From: Phycisphaerales bacterium
GTDB lineage: Bacteria > Planctomycetota > Phycisphaerae > Phycisphaerales > UBA1924
NCBI GenBank assembly: GCA_020845755.1
Contig: JADLFE010000033.1
Location: 520,498-584,497, forward strand
Length of the DNA: 64,000 bases
Direction: 5' to 3'
Below the pieces are notes generated by a model, which ran no database searches, was not told the origin of the DNA, and saw only the letters and a program-made list of their open reading frames with translations. This document shows positions 18,701 through 28,329 of the stretch, piece by piece. Each line of letters begins with the position of its first letter. The first letter of the stretch is position 1. Made by a program: the position numbers and the translations under genes.

Positions 18701-21700
18701 CAGCGGCTCGATCACCCTCGACAATCTCGCCGCCACCGGCACGATCTCGATCGCCACCGGCGCGGGCAATGTCACTCTTGTCAACGCGACGGGCGTTGAT
18801 CTCGACGCCTCGTCGACGGTGACGGGCGATCTGGCCGTCACCGCGACGACCGGGAATATCACCGACGCGGCTCCCATCGATATCAACGGCAACGCGACCT
18901 TCAGCGCGCCGGCCAACAGCGCCTCGATCGTGCTTGATCTGCTGGACGTGACGGGGACCTCGTCGTTCACGACCGCCGGGACGGGCGGAACGATCACGAT
19001 CACCGACCCGGTGCTCGGGGCGGCGGCGTCGTTCAACACGGGCTCGGGCGGGACGGTTTCCCTCACCATGCCCGCCGCCACCTCGGTCTCGATCGGCGCC
19101 TCGACGGTCGACGGCAACGTCACCCTCAACACCGACGACGTGAACTTCACCGGCGGCAACGACAGCGTCGGGATCACCGGCACCCTCGACATCATCCCGA
19201 TCACGACCACGCGCGAGATCGTGCTGGGCACCAGCGGGACGGGCACGCAGCTCGTGCTCGACGACACGGACCTTGACGCCCTGGCCGACGGCATCGATCT
19301 CATCACCATCGGTCGCACCAACAGCAACGCCAACTCCACCATCGACGCCTTCCCGATCAGCGATCCGCTCTATGTCCGCACGCCGTCGGGCGGCGTGATG
19401 ACGATCTCCGGCGCGGTCACCGGCTCGGGCGATTCGTCGCTGACGTTCAACACCGGAGGCACGATCGACCTGAATGGCTCGCTCACGGTCGCCGGGCAGG
19501 ACGTGCTGCTGCTGGCCACGGGCGGGATGGACCTCGGCGGCGACGTCAACACGACGGGCGGCACGCTGCGTCTGCTCACCGGCTCGTCGGCGGGTGTCAC
19601 GCAGAGCGCGGGCAACCTCCTCACCACCAACCTCGGCGTCCGCGCCGGCTCGATCACCATCTCGCGGAACGGCAACACCTACTCGCAGGTCGCGGCCTTC
19701 AGCACCGGCTCGGGCAACGCGATGGCGCTCGATACCGACAACTCGCTCACCAGCACCACCATCGGCGGCGACACGCTCAACCTCTTCCTCTCCACCTCGG
19801 GCATCTCGACGACCGGCGGCGGGAACATCCTCGTCGATGCCGCCGATCTCACCATCGCCCAGCAGATCGCCAGTTCCGGCACGGTGCGACTGCAGACGGC
19901 CAACGGCGTGACGCAGTCGGCGCGGATCCTCGCGGGCCCCCTGGGCGTCATCGCCTCCGGCGCGGGCAACATCGATCTGACCAACGCGACCAACAACGCC
20001 ACGAGCGTGGCGATCTCCACCGCCGGTGCGGCCAGCACCATCAGTTACACCGACCTCGACGACGTCGCGGTCGGATCCGTCGCTTCGAGCGGCTCGTTCA
20101 CCGGCGCGACCGGCGTGGTCTCCAACGCCGGGAATGTCACGCTCTCGTCGGGGGGCGAACTCGATATCGGGCAGAACATCACCGCCGGCGCGGGCGTCGT
20201 CCGCCTGAACGCGACCGGCACGATCCTGCAGACCTCGGGCGCGATCACGGCCTCGGCCCTTGGCGCCAACTCGGCGACCGCGGGCATGGTGCTTGCCTCC
20301 GCGACCAACGACGTCGACACGTTCGCCGCCGGCGGTGCGGGTACGGGCAACGCGATCTCGTTCCGCGACTCGGACGGCGTCTCGATCGGCACGGTCACGT
20401 CTTCGGGCGCGTTCGCGGGCGCCACCGGCGTATCCATCACGGGCGGCAACGTCACCCTCCGCACCGGCAACACCATGGCGCTCGACCAGAGCGTCCTGAC
20501 CGGCACCGGCATCGTCAGCATGACCGCCGACGCCGGCGGCATCACCCAGGGCGCCACCAAGGGCGTGACGGGTGATTCGCTCTCGCTCAACGGGACCGGC
20601 ACCTTCACGCTCAACGGCAACGCCAACGCCGTCACCACCCTCGACGCCACCACAACCGGAAGCGTCACGTACGTTGACACAACGGGCTTGGACATCGCCG
20701 CGTCGACCGTGACCGGAAACCTCGATGTCACCGCGAGCACCGGCAACCTGACCGATTCGGGCACGGTTGATGTGAGCGGCACGGGCACGTTCACCACCGG
20801 CGCGTCGAACGCGACCATCACGCTCAACCAACTCGCGGTTGACGGCGCGATCAGCGTCAACACCACCGGCGCGTCGGGCGACGTAACCATCACCAACGCG
20901 ACGGGCATCGACCTGGCAGCGTCCTCGATCGGCGGCATCCTCGATATCGTCGCGACCACCGGCAACATCACCGATTCGGGCTCGGTCACCGTCGGCGGCT
21001 CGGGCGCTTCCGCCTTCTCCACTCTCGGTTCCAACGCCGACATCACCCTCGACACCACCAACACCTCCGCCGGCTCCGTCGGCGTCTTCACGACCGGCGC
21101 GACCGGCGATGCGTCCATCACCAGTTCCGCGGCGATCAACCTCGACACGTCCAGTCTCGGCGGCAACCTCACCCTCATCAGCGACGACATCGATCTGATC
21201 GGCGGCGCGGGCAGCGTGCTCTCGTCCGGCGGCAGCGCCACCATCACGTTCAACTCGCTGAATGCCGGCACATCGATCGGCGTGGGCACCGGCGCGGGCT
21301 CACTCTCGCTCGACGCCACCGACTTGGCCGGCATCGGCGCGTTCTTCGGCGGTATCAACATCGGCAACGCGGCCGGCACCGCCGCCCTGACCATCGGCGA
21401 CGCCACTTTCCCGCTCTCCACCACCTTCATCATGACCGGCGCGGGCGGCTCGATCGCCACGACGGGCGGCACCACCCTGAGCCTGCCGGGCTCCAACAAC
21501 CTGACGCTCAACGCCGGCTCGGTCTCCCTCGCCGGAACCATGAATGCCGGGACCGGCACCGTCCGCATCGTCTCCGCCGGCGCGGTGACTCAGACCGCAG
21601 GCTCCATCAGCGCGACGTCTCTGGGCGTCCGTGCCGCGGGCGCGGTCACGCTCAACCAGAGCAACAGCGTCACGACCTTTGCCGCCAATTCCAGCGGCGG

Positions 21701-24700
21701 TGGTTCGGCGGTCCAGTACACCGACGCCTCGGGCCTTGACCTCGGCACTGTCTCCGCCCTGGGCGCGTTCAGCGCGACCAGCGGCATCACCACCAGCAAC
21801 GGCGACGTGCTCGTTTCCACCGGCGGCGCCCTCACCATCCCGCAATCGATCAGCGCGGGCTCGGGCACCGTCCGCCTGGCTTCCACGGGCGCGGTCACCC
21901 AATCCGGCGGGTCGATCACCGCGGGTTCGCTCGGCGTGCGCGGCGGCGGGAACCTCACCCTGACCCGCACCGCCAACAACACCGGCATCTTTGCCGCGAC
22001 CACGAGCACCGGCGACATCGCGTACGTCGACGCCGATGCCCTCGCGATCGGATCCGTGTCGTCGAGCGGGAGTTTCTCGGCGGTCTCCGGCGTGACGAGC
22101 GCGGGTGCCGTGAGCGTCTCGACGCCCGGCGCCCTGGCGATCAACGGCAACGTGACGGCGCCGACCTCGTTCACGCTGTCGTCGGACAGCGACGGCAACG
22201 GCGGCGGGATCTCGTTCGGCGCGGGCGTCACCACCGCCTCGCCCTCGCAGACGTTCCACGCGGGCAACGGCGCGGGCTCGGCCGCGGCGGACATGCTCAC
22301 CAACAGCCCGACCTTCCAGGGCACGGCCGGGGGCACCTCTCCCACGACGTTCGTCGTGCGTCAGGACGGCGCGATCACCGACGGCGCGACCGCCGCGGGC
22401 GCGCAGTTCGCGGGCGGGCTCACGGGCCTTGAGTACACCCTGCGCTCCGACAACGGTGCGGTCACCATCGCCACCGCCAGCAAGGTCAATGGTTCGTGCC
22501 TGACCCTCACCGGCACCAGCGTCACCATCATCCCGGCGCTGACCCTCGAGTGTCTCAACACCAGCGGCGCGATCACGATCAACGACGATCTCACCATGAC
22601 CGAGGACACCACGTTCTCGGGCGCGGTAACGATCGGCGGCCCGGGTGTTGTCATCAGCACCGGAACCGGCACGCTGACCTTCGCCTCGACGGTCTCGGCG
22701 GGGTCCAACGACCTCACGCTCGAGGCCGACGAACTCCAGATCAACGACAACGTGTCGGGCACCGGCACGTTGACCATGCAGCCCTTCACGCCCAGCCGCC
22801 CCATTGATCTGGCGCAGTCCGAAGGTTCGACCCCGGGCGATCCCACCGCGGGCATCTTCGACCTGACCGGCAACGAGTTGGCGCGGATCCAGGACGGCTT
22901 CGCTCAGATCAACGTCGGGCGGACCAACGGGAGCGGCGCGATGCGGGCGGTCACGGGCACCGTCTTCAACGATCCGCTCTCACTCCGCACGCCCGACGGC
23001 ACGATCACCGTCAGCGCACTCATGGTGAACGACGGCGGCGCGATCGTCTTTGACGCTCCGACGACGCTGAACGCCTCGCTCCGCACCAACGCGGGCGCGA
23101 TCACCTTCAACGAAACCCTTGACGTGTCCGGTACGGCGTCGATCGACACCACCGACAACGGCAATACCCCCGCCGGCGCAAACATCATTTTCAGCGGGAC
23201 GCTGGACAGCGTGGGCGGGAACAACGCCCTTCTCATCGGCGCGGGCACCAACGGCGACGTGACCTTCCTGGGCGACGTTGGCGGCACGACCGCCCTCTCG
23301 AGCCTGACGGTCGCGGGTCGAAACCTCGCCATCCGCAACGTGACCACGACATCGTTCCAGTCGTACACCGGCGCGGTGACGCTGTCGGGCCCGACGACGC
23401 TCACGACCGACGGCGGTGTGGCCGATCCGATCTCGTTCAGCGGGGCGATCGACGGCGCGCAGACCCTCACGATCGAAGCGGGCAACGCCGACGTAACGAT
23501 TGGCGGTGCCGTCGGCGGCAGCACGCCGCTCACGGGCCTGTCGGTCTTCGGCGGGTTGATCTCGCTGGCCGACGTCACGAGCACCGGCTCCCAGACCTAT
23601 TCCGGCGATGTTTCGCTGTCGGGCGATCTTGCGAGCACGACGTCGGGGTCGATCTCCGTCGAGGGCGACACCACGCTCGTGGGGGCGACGCACTCGGTCA
23701 CCACCAACGGCGGGGCCGGCACCGATGACATCCGTTTCGCCGGCACCATCGACGGCGCGTCGGCGCTCACCCTCAACGCGGGCGGCGGCGACATCTCCGT
23801 GACGGGCGCGGCGGGCGGCACGACGGCCCTGACGAGCCTCAACGCCACCGGCGTTACCATCGGCGTCGCGGGCGTCCGCAGCACCGGCGCCCAGTCCTAT
23901 ACGGGTGCCACCACGCTGGGCGGCAATCTGGCCAGCACCTCCGCCGGCGCCATCACCATCACGGGCAACACGATCCTCACCCCCGCCACGCTCTCCATCA
24001 CGACCGCGGGGGCGGCGGGCAGCGACGACATCACCATCTCCGGCACGGTCGAAGGGGCGCTGGCGGGGACGGGCACCGCGCTCACGCTCAGCGCTGGCGC
24101 TGGCGACATCTCGATCACCGGCGCGACCGGCGGGACCAACGCCCTGGGGAGCCTCAACGCCAGCGGCGCGACGATCGGCGTGTCGGGCGTCCGCACCTCG
24201 GGCGCTCAGACCTACACCGGCGCCACCAGCATCACGGGCGACCTGGCGTCCAGCGTATCGGGCGCGATCGGGATCACCGGCAATCTCGCCGTCTCAGGCG
24301 CGACCCGTAGGATCACGACCGAGTCCGGCGCGATCACGATCAGCGGCACGACCGACGGCGCATCCGACCTGACGATTCGTGCCCAGGGCGGTGACGCGAC
24401 CCTCACCGGGGCCGCCGGGGGGACCACGCCGCTCACCAGCCTCGCGGTCAGCGGCGACCATGTGTCGGCCAGCGCTATCACCACCACCGGGGCTCAGGGC
24501 ATCACGGGCACCTTGGGCGTGACGCTCAATGGCGACCTGGTGTCGACCGGCGCCGGGGCGATCGGCGTGGTCGGCCCGGCGACGCTCGGCGCCGCCTCGA
24601 TCAACGTGACCACCGCGGGCGCCTCGGGCGACGACGTGGTGTTCGACGGGACGGTCAACGGCGGATCGAATCTCTCGATCAGCGCGGGGGCTGGCAACGT

Positions 24701-27194
24701 CGCGATGAACGGCGTGGCGGGGGGAACGACGCGGCTGCAGAGCCTCGCCGTCACCGCCGCCCGCACCACCAGCGCGGGCGTCAATACCACCGGCGGGCAG
24801 ACCTTCACGGGCGATCTGGCCCTGGGCGGAAACCTGACCAGCAGCGGCGGAGGTGACATCTCCGTCACCGGCGCGACGACGCTGACCGGCGCCAACGCCA
24901 CGATCTCGACGGCTGGTGCGGCGGGCGACGACGTCACGCTGGGCGCAGTCAACGGCACGACCGCCGACGCCAACAGCCTCGTGGTCAACGCCGGTTCGGG
25001 CAATGCCACCTTCGGCGCGGTGGGCGCGACGACGCGTCTGGGCGCTCTCAACGTCACCGGCGTGGCCATCAACGCAACCTCGCTCAACACCGCCGGTGCG
25101 ATCACGCTCGCGGGCGTGACCAACGTGACGAGCACCGTCACGGGCGGAAGCCTGACATCAACCGGCACCACCACGGTGGGCGGGACGGTCACCACCGTCG
25201 GTGATCAGGTCTACACCGGAACGACCAGTGTGACTGGCAACGTCGTGGGCGGCGCGATCAGCGTCGCGGGAGCCGCGGGCTTCGGCGGAAACGTCACGGC
25301 CTCGAGCCTCGCGGTCACCGGCGGGGCGGCGACGATCGGCGGCAACGCCATCACCTCCGGGGCGCAGTCGTACTCGAGCGGCGTCACCATCGCCGGGAAC
25401 GCTCAGGGCTCCGCCCTGACGGTGTCCGGCGGGGCGGCGACGATCGGCGGCAATGCCGTCACCTCCGGCGCCCAGTCGTATGCCGGCGGCGCGACCGTCA
25501 GCGGTAACGTCACCACGACCACGCTGACCACGGGGGCGGCGTCGACCTTCACGGGCGACATCACCGCCTCGGGCGCGATCGGCCTGACCGGCGCGTCGGT
25601 CCTCTCCGGCAATCTCACGGGCGCATCGCTCGATGTCAACGGCGTGAGCACGCTGGGCAACACGGGCGGGGCCCGCACTCTCACGCTTACGGGCGGCGCG
25701 GTCTTCCAGGGCGCCGTGAGCATCACCGGCACGACGACGATCGACGGCGGGAACGGGGCGATCGCGTTCCTCTCGACGCTGAATTCGGCGAACGCGACGG
25801 CGCGCGATCTTACCCTCAGGTCCGACGCCTCGGGCACGGTGGACGATTCGTCCAACACCAGCCCGTTCGTGAGCACGGGTGTGCGGTTTACCGGGAGCGT
25901 GGGCGAGACCAACCCGCTGGGGCGTCTTGAGATCCAGAGCGACCGGGCGGGCGTGCCCCAGGCCGCGACGATCGTCATCGCAAAGCAGTATGTGTCGGGC
26001 TCGAACGGGGCGCGGGTCTCGAAGGACAGCGTGGCGACCGACGAACTCGGGATCTACGCCGACAATTTCGTGATGGGCCCCAAGGAGAAACTGACGGCGT
26101 TCGGGAAACTGACGATCGCCAAGAACAGCGCCGGGGACCTTTCGAGCGGCGCGACGCTTTCGGACATCACGACGCTGGGTGACCTGCTCGTGAACGCCGG
26201 GAGCATCATCGTGAACGAGCGCGGGGCCGCCACGGTGCTGTCGCAGGACGTGGTCGGCAATCCGCCCACGACCGGGCAGGACGACGGGACGGACTTTGTC
26301 TCGGGCGGGAAGATCACCTTCGGCTCGGCGCCCAGCGGCGTGGCGCGTTACACGACGGCCAACCCCAACGCGGACGCGACACGCGTCACGATCCCGGCGG
26401 GGGGGAGCGCGCGGGTGTTCACGGACTTTGGCGGGCAGACGCCCAACAGCGAGTTCTTCCAGCCCTTCACCGTCGGGCACGGCAACGTCGCCAACACCAG
26501 CACCGAGTTGCTGGCGTTGGACCTCAAGAGCGGCGGCCCGATCGACAGCGTGGCGACGGCGTTGGCGTCGGCGATCCCAAGCGATCAGTCGCTGGGCGTC
26601 CCGAACCAGAGCGTCTCGCTCTCGGCCGAGGTCCGGGATCAACTGCTGGAGATGGGCATCCACGTCGAGTCCTCGTCGTTCGAGAACGAGGTGGAGGCGG
26701 CGGTGGGCCTGGCGCTCTACAACGACTGGCCGCGCACGACCCAGGAGGGCAACGAATCCTCGGCGATCGTGATCAGCACCAACCGTCTGTCGGTGGCGCG
26801 GGTTGGCGACGTTCTGAGCGCGTACCACGACCTCTTCGGCCAGGATTCGGCGACCCGTGCTGACCGCACGGAGAACGCCAAGGTGGTGCTCGGGAAGGCG
26901 ACCAACGACTACATCGAGACGATCGGCGACCGTGAGCCCGACGGCCTCGAACTCCGCGCGTTCATCGAGACACACCAGCCCGATCAGGGCGAGGCGCTCC
27001 AGGTTCTCAACGGTCTGCAGCGTTTGTTCACGGCGTTTGACCAGTTGGGCCTGTCGCCCGTCGAGGTCATGGCGCCGCGGACGAAGATGTACAGTTTCTT
27101 CAGCGGCATGGGCCTGACCAAGGACCAGTTCTTCGCCGCCGTGACGGGCAAGCCCGTGGCGGCTCACGCCCCGGAGGCGGCCCCGGCCCAGTGA
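15711..27194 (+). CDS. TpsA filamentous-haemagglutinin-like exoprotein, 3827 residues
   Basis: A giant secreted protein. The N-terminus carries an extended signal peptide (about 1-55), then a TPS secretion domain (about 57-240) with the family marks FVRFGNNVTI, a VNPAGVYFGAGA motif equivalent to the conserved NPNG region, and a run of N/G/I-rich beta-helix coils. Residues about 400-3300 are beta-helix repeats of at least two families: roughly 100-115-residue units (e.g. 602-708 and 2030-2135) and 85-90-residue units (about 2540-3080). The last 200 residues (from about 3632) change to an acidic, helical, non-repetitive domain without an obvious anchor. Almost no Cys is present, as expected for an exported beta-helix. 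The adjacent tpsB should export it to the surface or medium. It is probably an adhesin or a large surface filament; a contact-dependent toxin role is possible, but no toxin motif or nearby immunity gene is visible. Confidence 0.88.
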   Translation: MNTKSLSAKSLNGGREGLTLALVAGRALRSRLAWGGVFSGGLLALAGVAVGQVQGVAGEQVAAGQARFVRFGNNVTITAANNTIINYNSFNIRPGESVNFVQPDALARVLNRINSSEPSRIDGSLSANGRVYIVNPAGVYFGAGAVINTGSIYAAAGNLSNADFLRNINRFTGVQGKVVNEGTINTSQGGVAALVGQVAMNFGTISAPQGTIIMTSGSSVLIGEEGGHVYAQVDTAQATGVGPEGGQGAGAAQKARFGAGDTFAVAVFNKGVAKAKSVQMEASRGVTVASGIIDVSDKSAGGKGGSVEILGDRVALVDATIDASGDAKGGQVLIGGDLQGKGVQRNAALANVDSKSVVHADAISTGDGGKVIVWSDDTTKFQGLVTARGGALGGNGGFVEISGAQYLHAIHNVDLSAPKGNAGTVLYDPLNIRIDGTAGGDADGSDDIDLSDTNLLNDSGSNIQGTITYTDEGAGNPDPFIVTESEIEGTDANIILQARNSIVTNGDFAGDELTISTGRNLTLETRNNAGDGAGTIDLTGSAEGAGLVIRTQGTGTITINASTDGGSVGAIDLCALTTAGQAVNVSTLNGSISVQGAITTGGGDVLISGGAMTIPASIDAGAGTVRLASTSTITQSGGSITASSLGVRGGGAIALNQAGNNAATFAATTSSGTVGYADTDALAIGTVSSSGSFSAVSGVTTSNGAVTIGSGGALDVNNSISTSGGSVGLTSTGALGTSATISSGSGALNFTSSGSTITIGNTVTGGSGGALILSSGDLTFNSSLSATGGTVRLASSAGQVTQAGATSITGATLGVRAATGISLPESGNSFTSFAAFTSGAGAAISYRDTNALNVSSVSASGGFGATFGVGTTGNGAITLQTGGALTLLNSIGSGSGAMALTVSSGNVLESGGVVTATGTLTLNGGGSFLLSNSGNNLGTVTGSVSGSTVILNDGTGSLTLNTFSHTNGSGSFTAIAPTGNITDTTSLTLAGTSSFSASGSITLDNLAATGTISIATGAGNVTLVNATGVDLDASSTVTGDLAVTATTGNITDAAPIDINGNATFSAPANSASIVLDLLDVTGTSSFTTAGTGGTITITDPVLGAAASFNTGSGGTVSLTMPAATSVSIGASTVDGNVTLNTDDVNFTGGNDSVGITGTLDIIPITTTREIVLGTSGTGTQLVLDDTDLDALADGIDLITIGRTNSNANSTIDAFPISDPLYVRTPSGGVMTISGAVTGSGDSSLTFNTGGTIDLNGSLTVAGQDVLLLATGGMDLGGDVNTTGGTLRLLTGSSAGVTQSAGNLLTTNLGVRAGSITISRNGNTYSQVAAFSTGSGNAMALDTDNSLTSTTIGGDTLNLFLSTSGISTTGGGNILVDAADLTIAQQIASSGTVRLQTANGVTQSARILAGPLGVIASGAGNIDLTNATNNATSVAISTAGAASTISYTDLDDVAVGSVASSGSFTGATGVVSNAGNVTLSSGGELDIGQNITAGAGVVRLNATGTILQTSGAITASALGANSATAGMVLASATNDVDTFAAGGAGTGNAISFRDSDGVSIGTVTSSGAFAGATGVSITGGNVTLRTGNTMALDQSVLTGTGIVSMTADAGGITQGATKGVTGDSLSLNGTGTFTLNGNANAVTTLDATTTGSVTYVDTTGLDIAASTVTGNLDVTASTGNLTDSGTVDVSGTGTFTTGASNATITLNQLAVDGAISVNTTGASGDVTITNATGIDLAASSIGGILDIVATTGNITDSGSVTVGGSGASAFSTLGSNADITLDTTNTSAGSVGVFTTGATGDASITSSAAINLDTSSLGGNLTLISDDIDLIGGAGSVLSSGGSATITFNSLNAGTSIGVGTGAGSLSLDATDLAGIGAFFGGINIGNAAGTAALTIGDATFPLSTTFIMTGAGGSIATTGGTTLSLPGSNNLTLNAGSVSLAGTMNAGTGTVRIVSAGAVTQTAGSISATSLGVRAAGAVTLNQSNSVTTFAANSSGGGSAVQYTDASGLDLGTVSALGAFSATSGITTSNGDVLVSTGGALTIPQSISAGSGTVRLASTGAVTQSGGSITAGSLGVRGGGNLTLTRTANNTGIFAATTSTGDIAYVDADALAIGSVSSSGSFSAVSGVTSAGAVSVSTPGALAINGNVTAPTSFTLSSDSDGNGGGISFGAGVTTASPSQTFHAGNGAGSAAADMLTNSPTFQGTAGGTSPTTFVVRQDGAITDGATAAGAQFAGGLTGLEYTLRSDNGAVTIATASKVNGSCLTLTGTSVTIIPALTLECLNTSGAITINDDLTMTEDTTFSGAVTIGGPGVVISTGTGTLTFASTVSAGSNDLTLEADELQINDNVSGTGTLTMQPFTPSRPIDLAQSEGSTPGDPTAGIFDLTGNELARIQDGFAQINVGRTNGSGAMRAVTGTVFNDPLSLRTPDGTITVSALMVNDGGAIVFDAPTTLNASLRTNAGAITFNETLDVSGTASIDTTDNGNTPAGANIIFSGTLDSVGGNNALLIGAGTNGDVTFLGDVGGTTALSSLTVAGRNLAIRNVTTTSFQSYTGAVTLSGPTTLTTDGGVADPISFSGAIDGAQTLTIEAGNADVTIGGAVGGSTPLTGLSVFGGLISLADVTSTGSQTYSGDVSLSGDLASTTSGSISVEGDTTLVGATHSVTTNGGAGTDDIRFAGTIDGASALTLNAGGGDISVTGAAGGTTALTSLNATGVTIGVAGVRSTGAQSYTGATTLGGNLASTSAGAITITGNTILTPATLSITTAGAAGSDDITISGTVEGALAGTGTALTLSAGAGDISITGATGGTNALGSLNASGATIGVSGVRTSGAQTYTGATSITGDLASSVSGAIGITGNLAVSGATRRITTESGAITISGTTDGASDLTIRAQGGDATLTGAAGGTTPLTSLAVSGDHVSASAITTTGAQGITGTLGVTLNGDLVSTGAGAIGVVGPATLGAASINVTTAGASGDDVVFDGTVNGGSNLSISAGAGNVAMNGVAGGTTRLQSLAVTAARTTSAGVNTTGGQTFTGDLALGGNLTSSGGGDISVTGATTLTGANATISTAGAAGDDVTLGAVNGTTADANSLVVNAGSGNATFGAVGATTRLGALNVTGVAINATSLNTAGAITLAGVTNVTSTVTGGSLTSTGTTTVGGTVTTVGDQVYTGTTSVTGNVVGGAISVAGAAGFGGNVTASSLAVTGGAATIGGNAITSGAQSYSSGVTIAGNAQGSALTVSGGAATIGGNAVTSGAQSYAGGATVSGNVTTTTLTTGAASTFTGDITASGAIGLTGASVLSGNLTGASLDVNGVSTLGNTGGARTLTLTGGAVFQGAVSITGTTTIDGGNGAIAFLSTLNSANATARDLTLRSDASGTVDDSSNTSPFVSTGVRFTGSVGETNPLGRLEIQSDRAGVPQAATIVIAKQYVSGSNGARVSKDSVATDELGIYADNFVMGPKEKLTAFGKLTIAKNSAGDLSSGATLSDITTLGDLLVNAGSIIVNERGAATVLSQDVVGNPPTTGQDDGTDFVSGGKITFGSAPSGVARYTTANPNADATRVTIPAGGSARVFTDFGGQTPNSEFFQPFTVGHGNVANTSTELLALDLKSGGPIDSVATALASAIPSDQSLGVPNQSVSLSAEVRDQLLEMGIHVESSSFENEVEAAVGLALYNDWPRTTQEGNESSAIVISTNRLSVARVGDVLSAYHDLFGQDSATRADRTENAKVVLGKATNDYIETIGDREPDGLELRAFIETHQPDQGEALQVLNGLQRLFTAFDQLGLSPVEVMAPRTKMYSFFSGMGLTKDQFFAAVTGKPVAAHAPEAAPAQ
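17514..17833 (+). repeat. TpsA internal repeat, family A, copy compared with 21798-22116
   Basis: Residues 602-708 of TpsA share a colinear pattern with residues 2030-2135: GDVL, then AGTVRLAST, TQSGGSITA, SLGVRGGG, FAATTS and SSSGSFSAVSGVT. The protein match is far better than the DNA match because most third positions differ, which suggests an old duplication kept by selection. Related but more divergent copies are visible around 18060-18360, 20180-20480 and 21550-21850. Confidence 0.8.
21798..22116 (+). repeat. TpsA internal repeat, family A, second clear copy
   Basis: Encodes residues 2030-2135 of TpsA, matching residues 602-708. It includes the almost identical stretch GSVSSSGSFSAVSGVT. 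It directly follows another, more diverged copy of the same unit, so these units occur in tandem in this part of the gene. Confidence 0.8.
23340..24960 (+). repeat. TpsA internal repeat, family B, about six units of 85-90 residues
   Basis: A second repeat type follows the order: TG(A/S)QxYTGA or SGDV, then a GDLAS/GNLAS strand, TTLxxAT, SITTAGA, DDI, IDGASALTLNAG, GDISVTGAAGGTTAL, SLNATG and GVRSTG, before the next unit begins. About six copies run without interruption. They fit a right-handed beta-helix with several coils per unit. Confidence 0.7.
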
Positions 27195-27267
27195 TCGCGT
27201 TGTGTCGTGATCGTGACGGGATCGTGGGCGCTGTGATCCACGATCCCACCAAGCGAGGTGGATTCGC

Positions 27268-28329
27268 GTGCCGATCGATGTTGATGGACTGCTGCGTCCG
27301 GTCTCCGAAGCCGCCCCGTGCGGCGAGGAGTTGCGCTACGACCGGCGCTACCTCGAAGTCATGCGCCTGGCCGAGGGGAAGCCCGAGCAGCAGATCGGCG
27401 ACACGATCGTTCCGGGCGAGGAGCCCAACTGGCGCGAGGTGTGCGACGGCTGCCTGGAACTCTTCGCCCGGAGCAAGGATCTTCGGGTCGCCATGCTCCT
27501 GTGCCTGGCGAACCTGCGACTGGAGGGGTATCCCGGTCTGCGCGACGGGTTGCGGATCGTCAAGGGAATCGTCGATACCTACTGGGATGGTCTGTTCCCG
27601 ATCCTCGATCCCGACGACGGCAACGATCCGACCGAGCGGATGAACATCGTCGGATCGCTGGCCGTGCCGCCTGGCAGTTTCGGCGACCCGATGCGATTCC
27701 AGGATCGAATCCGCGAGGCGTCGATCGTTCAGCACCGGCAACTGGGGCGAGTCGGTCTGCGCGAACTGCTGATCGTCGCCGGCGATCTTCCCGCTTCCAC
27801 CGATGCCAGCGCCCCGAAACTGGATTCCACGGCGATCGAGGCGATCTTCGAGGAGGTCGAGACGCCGCAACTGGAAGAGATCGCCAAGACCATCGAGGAA
27901 TGCGCCGAACTGGTCAAGGGCCTCGAGGATTCACTGACGGTGAAGGTGGGGGCCGGCAAGGCGATCGATCTTTCGAGTTTCCGCGGTATGCCCGTGGACG
28001 CGGCCAAGGCCGTGCGCAAGCGCCTGGCCAAGCGTGGAGTGGGCGGGCCGGCGGGTGCGATCGACGAGACGACGGGAACGCTCGGGGGTGGCGGCGGGGC
28101 ACGCCTGGCCGGCGAGATCTACTCGTCGTCGGATGTGCGCGAGGCGTTGGACAAGATTGTGCGTTATTACGAATTGCGTGAGCCATCGAGCCCGGTCGCG
28201 CTGGTGATGCAGTGCGCACATCAGTTGGTGGACAAGAGTTTTTTGGATATTGTGCGGGTACTGACGCCCGACGCCATCCAGGTGCTCGAGCGGATCAAGA
28301 CGCCGCCTGATCAGGGGCAATCGGGCTGA
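27268..28329 (+). CDS. tssA: T6SS protein TssA (ImpA_N family)
   Basis: A 353-residue TssA. The N-terminal ImpA_N region contains PVSEAAPCGEELRYD, LCLANLRLEGYPGLRDGL and the conserved DTYWDGLFPILD segment. Residues about 180-250 are a coiled middle, and the C-terminal helical part (SSDVREALDKIVRYYEL...PSSPVALV) resembles the ring-forming or dimerising end of the short TssA class. TssA guides sheath and tube polymerisation from the baseplate. The start is GTG with GAGGTGG upstream. It begins 73 bases after tpsA, so transcription could continue from the secretion pair into this second T6SS block. Confidence 0.92.
   Translation: MPIDVDGLLRPVSEAAPCGEELRYDRRYLEVMRLAEGKPEQQIGDTIVPGEEPNWREVCDGCLELFARSKDLRVAMLLCLANLRLEGYPGLRDGLRIVKGIVDTYWDGLFPILDPDDGNDPTERMNIVGSLAVPPGSFGDPMRFQDRIREASIVQHRQLGRVGLRELLIVAGDLPASTDASAPKLDSTAIEAIFEEVETPQLEEIAKTIEECAELVKGLEDSLTVKVGAGKAIDLSSFRGMPVDAAKAVRKRLAKRGVGGPAGAIDETTGTLGGGGGARLAGEIYSSSDVREALDKIVRYYELREPSSPVALVMQCAHQLVDKSFLDIVRVLTPDAIQVLERIKTPPDQGQSG

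Noticed and set aside
17487..20831. Open frame of 1114 codons antisense to tpsA
   Set aside because: It is a shadow of the strongly biased codon use of tpsA: Arg/Asp/Gly-rich, no domain, no ribosome-binding site.
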